In this document: positions 58,024 to 64,000 of the stretch, one piece after another
How the letters are laid out: the number at the start of each line of letters is the position of its first letter
How positions within the stretch are numbered: position 1 is the stretch's first letter
Assembly: GCA_948567375.1 (NCBI GenBank)
Contig: OX419758.1
Span: 51,599,473 to 51,663,472, forward strand
Reading direction: 5' to 3'
DNA from: Lunularia cruciata
Lineage: Eukaryota > Streptophyta > Marchantiopsida > Lunulariales > Lunulariaceae
Length of the DNA: 64,000 nt
The notes under the pieces: model-generated
Databases searched by the model: none
What the model was told of the DNA's origin: nothing
Seen by the model: only the letters and a program-made list of their open reading frames with translations
Translations under genes and position numbers: made by a program

Positions 58024-61000
58024 AACTCCCCCTTGACTCTTGTCTTGGGGTTAGTAACCTTGCTAAACAATTGATCATTCCATGGGAAGTTCTAGCCAAA
58101 CAGCTAACTGCTTGATCCCTCTATTAATGTAGGATAAATTAGAACTTATAACCATAGCCCATACATGAATAGAGTAACCAAGAAAGCCAAGTTCACCTCC
58201 AGTGCTAAGTCACCTACTTGTGCTCCACTTGCACAACATGCAGGGTAGCATAATGCCTATAGAAACTTTCTAAAGGTATGACTTGCATAAAGGTTTCAGT
58301 CGGGTTGAGCTTAACATCAATCTTGACTAGCTCAAACATTTTCTCAAATGTAGCTTGCCTAAGAAAGTGGTACCTGATGTCTATGTGCTTAACCTTACTG
58401 TCTATCACCTGATTTTTAGCTAAGTGTAAAGCACTTTGACAATCACAATGAAGTATTGCATTACCATGTAATAGCCCCATCTTAGCAACAAGTGTATCCA
58501 ACCAAATTACCTCCTTCATTGCTTCCATTGCTGCCACATACTCCACTTTTATAATAGATTGTATAACACACTTCTACAAGGTAGATCTCCAACTAATGCA
58601 CCCACTACAAGTGTGAATACATACCTTGTTGTTGACCTCCGCTTGTCCAGACCTTATATATAGTTAGCAACTACATAGCCATCTAGTGATGTGACATTCA
58701 TTAATATTCTATCAAATAAGTGCCCATAGTCTAGTGTACCTCTCAAATACTTGAGAATCCACTTAACTAGTCCTTCCAAGATTTGATATATGCTTGCTCA
58801 CCATATCCATCACTAGTGCAAGATCAGGTCTAGTGCAAGTCATCAAGTACATGGGATTCCTAACAGCCTTCTCATAAGGAATGTTAGCCATCAAACCCTT
58901 CTTCATTTTTAGGACAACATGCCATTGAAAGCTTGAAATGAGAAGCTAGAGGAGTACTTACTGGGTTACAATTCTCCATGTTGAACCTAGCAAGTACTTT
59001 CCTAGCATACTTACCTTGTGTCAACCACACTAACCAATGCCAAGTTCCTCTTGATCTCCATGCCTAATATCCTTATGGCAACCTTAGATCCTTTATCTTG
59101 AACTCCAAACTCAAGAGTGCCTTGAGCTTGTTCACCTCAAATCTATCCCTGGCAGCTATCAACTTGTCATCCATATAGAGCACAAGAATAATAAAACCAA
59201 AGATCTTATTACTCATTGGTTTCATGTACACACAAGGATCAAACAAACTCCTATTGAAACCCTGAGTGTGCATAAACATATCAAACCTCTTGTTCCATTA
59301 GCAAGGTGCTTGCTTCAATCCATACAAGGACTTCAACAATCTACATACCTCATCTTCTTGGCCTTTCTTCAGAATCCCCACATGTTGTCTCATGAAGATC
59401 CTTTTATCCAAGGTGTCATAGAGAAACGTCTTGACAACATCCATTTAATATAAGGTAAGACCAAATAATGCAACAAGCATACACAATAGACATATTGTGG
59501 AATACTTTGCAATAGGAGAAAAGACCTCATTGTAGTCCACTCCTTTCTCTTGAGTGAACTCCTTGGCTACCAACCTAGCCTTGTAGATCTTAGATCCCTC
59601 CTTAGGACCCTCCTTCAACTTCTAGATCCACTTGCAATCTATCACTTGTTGATGCTTAGGTAACCTAACTAGTTCCCAAGACTTGTTATCCTTCAAGGAT
59701 TGCATCTCCTTCTCCATAGAACCAAACCACTCATCCTTCTTACTACAAGAACATGCCTCCTTGTAGGATGAGGGTTCACCTTCCTCTACGACCAAAGCAT
59801 GAGCATTATCCCCAAAAGTCAAGTCATCATGCAACAACTTAGTTGAATCAATCCACGTACCATACATGGTTGGAGCTCAACTAGCATGCCCTGATGACCT
59901 CCTTGATGTACTCTTTGCTTGATCTCCATGTATAGGTCCAATGTGAGGTTGACCTAGCACATCTTGTTGCTTACCAACAATTACTTGCTCCAATTGTTTT
60001 GGCTCCTCAAGAACTTGCTCCGCTATAGGAGCGCCTCCTTCCTCCTCATCACTTAAGTAATCAATCTCCTCCTCAACTAGATCCAAGGTGGTAGACTTAC
60101 CTTTGTCAGTGTAAGGAGCCAAAGAATTATCCCCCTCCTTAAATGATTTGGATTCATTAGAGGATACATCCCTATTGATAACTTACACGCTATTAGATCT
60201 CATAGCCTATAAGCCTTCACTCCACTTTCATAGCCAAAAATAGTCAAAGAAAAACACATTTCTTTGACTTAGCATCCAACTTGGACCTACTCTCCTTAGA
60301 TATGAGTAAATATGCATCACAATCAAATATCTTCAATCTACCATAATCAACTAGTCATTGATGCCTCAACACATATGGCATCTTTAAGTTGATTACATTG
60401 GATGGAGAAATATTTACTACATACATTGTTGTGTTGATAGCTTCTACCCAAAACTCATGTGACAACTTTGATTCACTCAACATACTCCACTCATGCTCCA
60501 ACAATGCCCAATTGAGCCGCTTAGCAACACCATTATACTACAAAGTGTAAACCATGGTAAGGTAGCAAGCTATCTCCTATTTGTGCAATATGCCTCAAAC
60601 TCTCCAGAGACATACTCCCTGCCATTTTTTTATCTTAGATTCCTAACTTTTTCCCCAATCTAAGTCTATACTTGGCTCTTCCACTGCTTGAAAGTGGCAA
60701 AGACATTAAACTTGTGGTGCATGAAATAAATCCACGCAAACCTCAAGTAATCATCAAAAATAAATTTTTCTATAGTGTGAGGATGTAAAGGATGGTCCCC
60801 ACACATCACTATGTACATAATCAAGTAGAATTTTTGAACTATGGGTCCCCAATCCCCAATCAGATTGGTTTTATTTTCCAAAGATACAATGCTCACAAAA
60901 ATCCAACTTCACAATCTTCAAACCAGATAGCAAGCCATTCCTTCTCAAGATAGCCAAAGCTTTCTCACTCAAATGACCTAGCTGTGAATGCCACATAGTC

Positions 61001-62600
61001 ACTATCTCATCCTAAGACCGAGTAATGTTGGCTTTTCCATACGTTGTAGTGCCCTCCAATACAAATAGATTATTTTGAAAGTTACCTTGCAAAATAACCT
61101 TACTACCAAAAGTGACTCAAAGTACTCTATCACCAATACGCTATTGACAACTTTTGGCATGCACTACTCCAAGGGAACTCAGGTTCTTCTTCATATTAGG
61201 TATGAACCAAACATCATTCAACCTATGTATTGCTCCATCAAACACTCAATCCTTATGGATCCAATGCTCTCAATCCAACACAATTGATCATTCCTCATCA
61301 TAACTAAACCATTCAATGCTGAAAGTGAATGGAAGAACTCCTTGATATAGCTTTCTTTTAAAACCACGGATTTCTTCGTGATGTTCTATTCCGGGGCTTC
61401 ATATATGGTACAAAAAAGCACAATCTAGAATCAAATTATCATTCCTACTAGGAGATGAGGCACAAAGTGCATACCCACATAATCATAAATCATAGTGATC
61501 ATCCAACATATTAGTATCCTCATTAATATAAACTATGTTTGTTGAAGAGCCTTCATTTACCTTTGCTTTGCCCTTAACCTTACATACCTTCTTCACATAG
61601 CCTACCTTGCCACATCCCCAACAAGTCACTTGTTTCCTCTCCTTGGACTTGCATTGAGACTTAAACTTGGACCTGGCCTTGCTTTTCCCCTTTATCGCCA
61701 TCATTAGTCCTCCGTTGAGGTCTCCTATGTTGGACAACCAAAGCATTTCCCATAGTAAAAGATGGCACCAAGGTTGCAACAAAAAAATTTTGCAAGTCAT
61801 CCATAAGTAGAGCTATTATCACCTCTGTAAAGGTAATAGTCTTCTTCTCACGATGCAACAAAACTCATGAGAATGATTAATAAGATGGCAGAAAGGAGCC
61901 CAACAAGTGCAGTGCCTTTTGCTCCTCATTCAAGTCCTCTCCCAAGTTATTCAAGTCCACCACTAGGTCACAGAATGCATCTACATGATCTTTGATGTTG
62001 GTTCTTGGTTTCATCTTGAATGTGATTATTGCTGTATAGTTGGTTTGACAATTCATTCTGATGATACTTATCCTGAAGTGCATCAAACAAAAAGGTACAA
62101 TTGGAATGCTCCTCCACTTGCTTGATCACATAGGACTAAAGGTAAAGTAAAAAATATTCATGGCTTGCTCTTGTATATCATCCCAATCACTTTGTTTCAT
62201 GTCCTCAGGTTTCTCTCTCAAGAGCTTACCCAAACCAGCTGCCCTCATCACTCCTTTCACCTATCATTCCCATAGAAAGTAATCCATGAGGCTATTAAAC
62301 TTTGCCACATCAAACTTGGGTCCATCACGCTTCAAAGTATCCATCTTGATTGTCTTTTGCTCCATAAGTACTACTAAAGCTATTGTTGCACTTAGAGACT
62401 CCTCTTGAGTCCCTCCACTTTCCACCTTAAAACTCCAATACTCAAGGATCATAAGATGGAAATATTTTTGTAGTAGCTTCTTCAAGTACTCAAAATCACC
62501 AACTAGTTGCATCAATTTGTAGCCTTGAAGATAAGCTTTCCAACACACTAAACCGATCATTCATTTGAGTCTTGAGTCAAGAGTCATGTTAAAATCAAGT
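57441..62600 (-). mobile_element. Copia-C: Ty1/copia retrotransposon (fossil)
   Basis: A 583-bp LTR (57441-58023) with a GGGGGAGTT-type purine tract beside it (minus strand) is followed by Copia pol read leftward: RNase H (about 58.55-58.2 kb, YVAAMEAMKEVIWL and HCDCQSALHLAKN), reverse transcriptase (about 59.87-58.9 kb, KSWELVRLPKHQQVIDCKWI and VLYMDDKLIA), integrase (about 61.1-59.9 kb), and gag (about 62.56-61.5 kb) with a CWGCGKVGYVKKVC knuckle. Only one LTR was recognised in the window. It is broken in many places; age cannot be judged from LTRs. Confidence 0.85.
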
Positions 62601-64000
62601 TAAAAACAAGCTAGCACTTGCATTCTTATCTCTCTTTTCTCGATCTTCAAACGTTTGTCTTTGGTACAGCCTCAAGTCACTCACCATGTCAAGCTGCAAC
62701 TGAAATAGGAAGAAAATCAATGGAGGAAGCTGCAACTCAAGCTACAAGGAGTGTGAGACTACCTTCATCTTTGAGAGCACCAACAACATTCACCACCAAG
62801 GCTGTAGGAGTGAAAACTATGGAGGCTTTCTCAATTGAGAATAGACATTAGCAAAAATGTATGATGTCATGAGCATGCTACCACAAGAGCTTAAAAATAT
62901 ATTTTTTAATTTGTGACTCAAAGCTCAATGTGGCTGGTGCTCAAGTTGCATCATTAGACAAAGGTGAGGCAACCCTTATGAGAATTTTTGATTTTCAAAG
63001 AAAAATCTTAGGCTTGCAGGTCATTCTCTTGCAGTGACACATGTTTGATAGTCTATTTGAGTTGGTGAATAAGGAAAACAATTTCCTAGTACACAAATTG
63101 AAAGTTCCCAAGAAATGGTACCAAGAAGACAACAAAGGTCTTTGTTACAATGAAGGATATTGGGTACTACAAGCTCGTAAGGTAGACAACTTGCCCCAAT
63201 ATTATTTGGATACCTTGGATGCAAATAGTGATGGTAAAGTGGATGGTGATAGTGAACTTATATCAAAACATGTCTTGGAAATTTTTGACAAATAGTTCAC
63301 CTTTATTTTAGGCGAGCTAGCTATGGATAGAATTTGGAGATTCATGTCAAAATAATTGACAACCATCCAACATAGGACAACCAAGATATAGCCATTCAAA
63401 TTATCCAAAGGATCTAGCTCATCAAATATTCCTATAAATGTATGTCAAGAAAGCAACTACTTGTTGTTGCACTTGATCCTATCAAATATATATTTACATC
63501 TCTCACAAAAATTAATTTATGAACTAAATTTGACATCTTGACAATCAAGATACATGTTTCTCACATTGCTATTGCTAGAGGTAAAGATCCTTCAACAATT
63601 TCAAATGATTTGAATACATATAAACAAGTACCAGATGCACTCTCCACTTTCTCCGAGGAAGATTTGGATCAGTTTGTCAATGAACTACTAAGATGGGATA
63701 GGGATATAGTGAAAAATGATATTACAGAGTTTCTTTTGTTGGAAAGAGCTGAGGCAAATGAGATCAATCTGATTATGGATGAAGTGCTAGAGGAAGAACC
63801 TACTGCTCAGTCATACTCTTGATGAGCAGTTGGGAAGTACTTGACACCTCAAAATCTATAATTTCTTCAAGATTGGAACAATTGGCCAGATCAACATTCA
63901 CTAGTGAGAAATTTCTTCTTTTGGAAAGAACTGCCAAAGTAGCCTTAACACCTCCACCACCATCCTTTGGTACCACAAAGTTAGATGATAAAACAATGAA
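62600..64000 (+). other. Unassigned sequence with open frames
   Basis: Plus-strand open stretches (62618-62851, 63041-63295, 63538-63822) have plausible amino-acid composition: MFDSLFELVNKENNFLVHK, then DANSDGKVDGDSELISKHV, then a frame rich in Glu/Asp ending VLEEEPTAQSYS. They are separated by stops without obvious introns and I do not recognise a family. This could be a decayed gene or coding sequence of another mobile element running off the window edge. Confidence 0.35.

Overview
The window is nuclear DNA from a land plant. Four host genes have plant-type exon/intron structure (introns of about 115-380 bp with GT..AG ends) and plant-specific families: a class III secreted peroxidase, a plant-type DTW-domain tRNA modifier, an AGD6/AGD7-like ARF-GAP and HOS1. 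The rest is mostly LTR retrotransposons, several nested in one another. The compact introns would suit a bryophyte or another non-seed plant, but that is inference and the species cannot be fixed from this window.

Layout: 1-3063 non-genic, with a SINE-like insertion at 1357-1483; 3064-4486 peroxidase (+, 4 exons); 6540-9523 DTW-domain protein (+, 8 exons); 9524-11731 non-genic; 11732-20853 Copia-1, with Gypsy-A1 (14454-18965) inside it; 20862-24050 a decayed Copia remnant; 24210-24304 another SINE-like copy; 24305-27115 unassigned; 27116-32469 Copia-2, with a SINE-like copy in its gag region; 32475-35430 non-genic, with a near-perfect 46-bp hairpin; 35431-37378 ARF-GAP (-, 3 exons); 37379-40461 non-genic; 40462-44988 HOS1 (-, 9 exons); 46085-57440 Gypsy-A2, split by the young Gypsy-B (49190-56423); 57441 to about 62600 Copia-C (-); 62600-64000 unassigned.

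The host genes form no operon-like unit. ARF-GAP (vesicle coat cycling) and HOS1 (E3 ligase and nuclear-pore factor in cold and flowering control) lie in the same direction about 3 kb apart, but no functional link can be seen. The retroelement blocks give a relative chronology: Copia-1 before Gypsy-A1, Gypsy-A2 before Gypsy-B, Copia-2 before its SINE-like insert. Gypsy-B appears to have identical LTRs, so it is very young.

The most interesting signals are: (1) a very short dispersed family (about 70-130 bp) with perfect 17- and 21-bp target-site duplications and conserved hairpins, unlike any tRNA, 5S or 7SL SINE I know; (2) perfect heat-shock-element motifs kept in all three LTRs of the Gypsy-A family, upstream of a TATA box, recalling the heat-activated ONSEN element; (3) two ways of priming from initiator tRNA-Met in neighbouring Copia elements, one matching the tRNA 3' end and one the anticodon arm; (4) a zinc-knuckle leader ORF and a perfect tRNA-Glu primer site in the young Gypsy-B; (5) a 46-bp-arm hairpin with a 4-nt loop near 34.4 kb.
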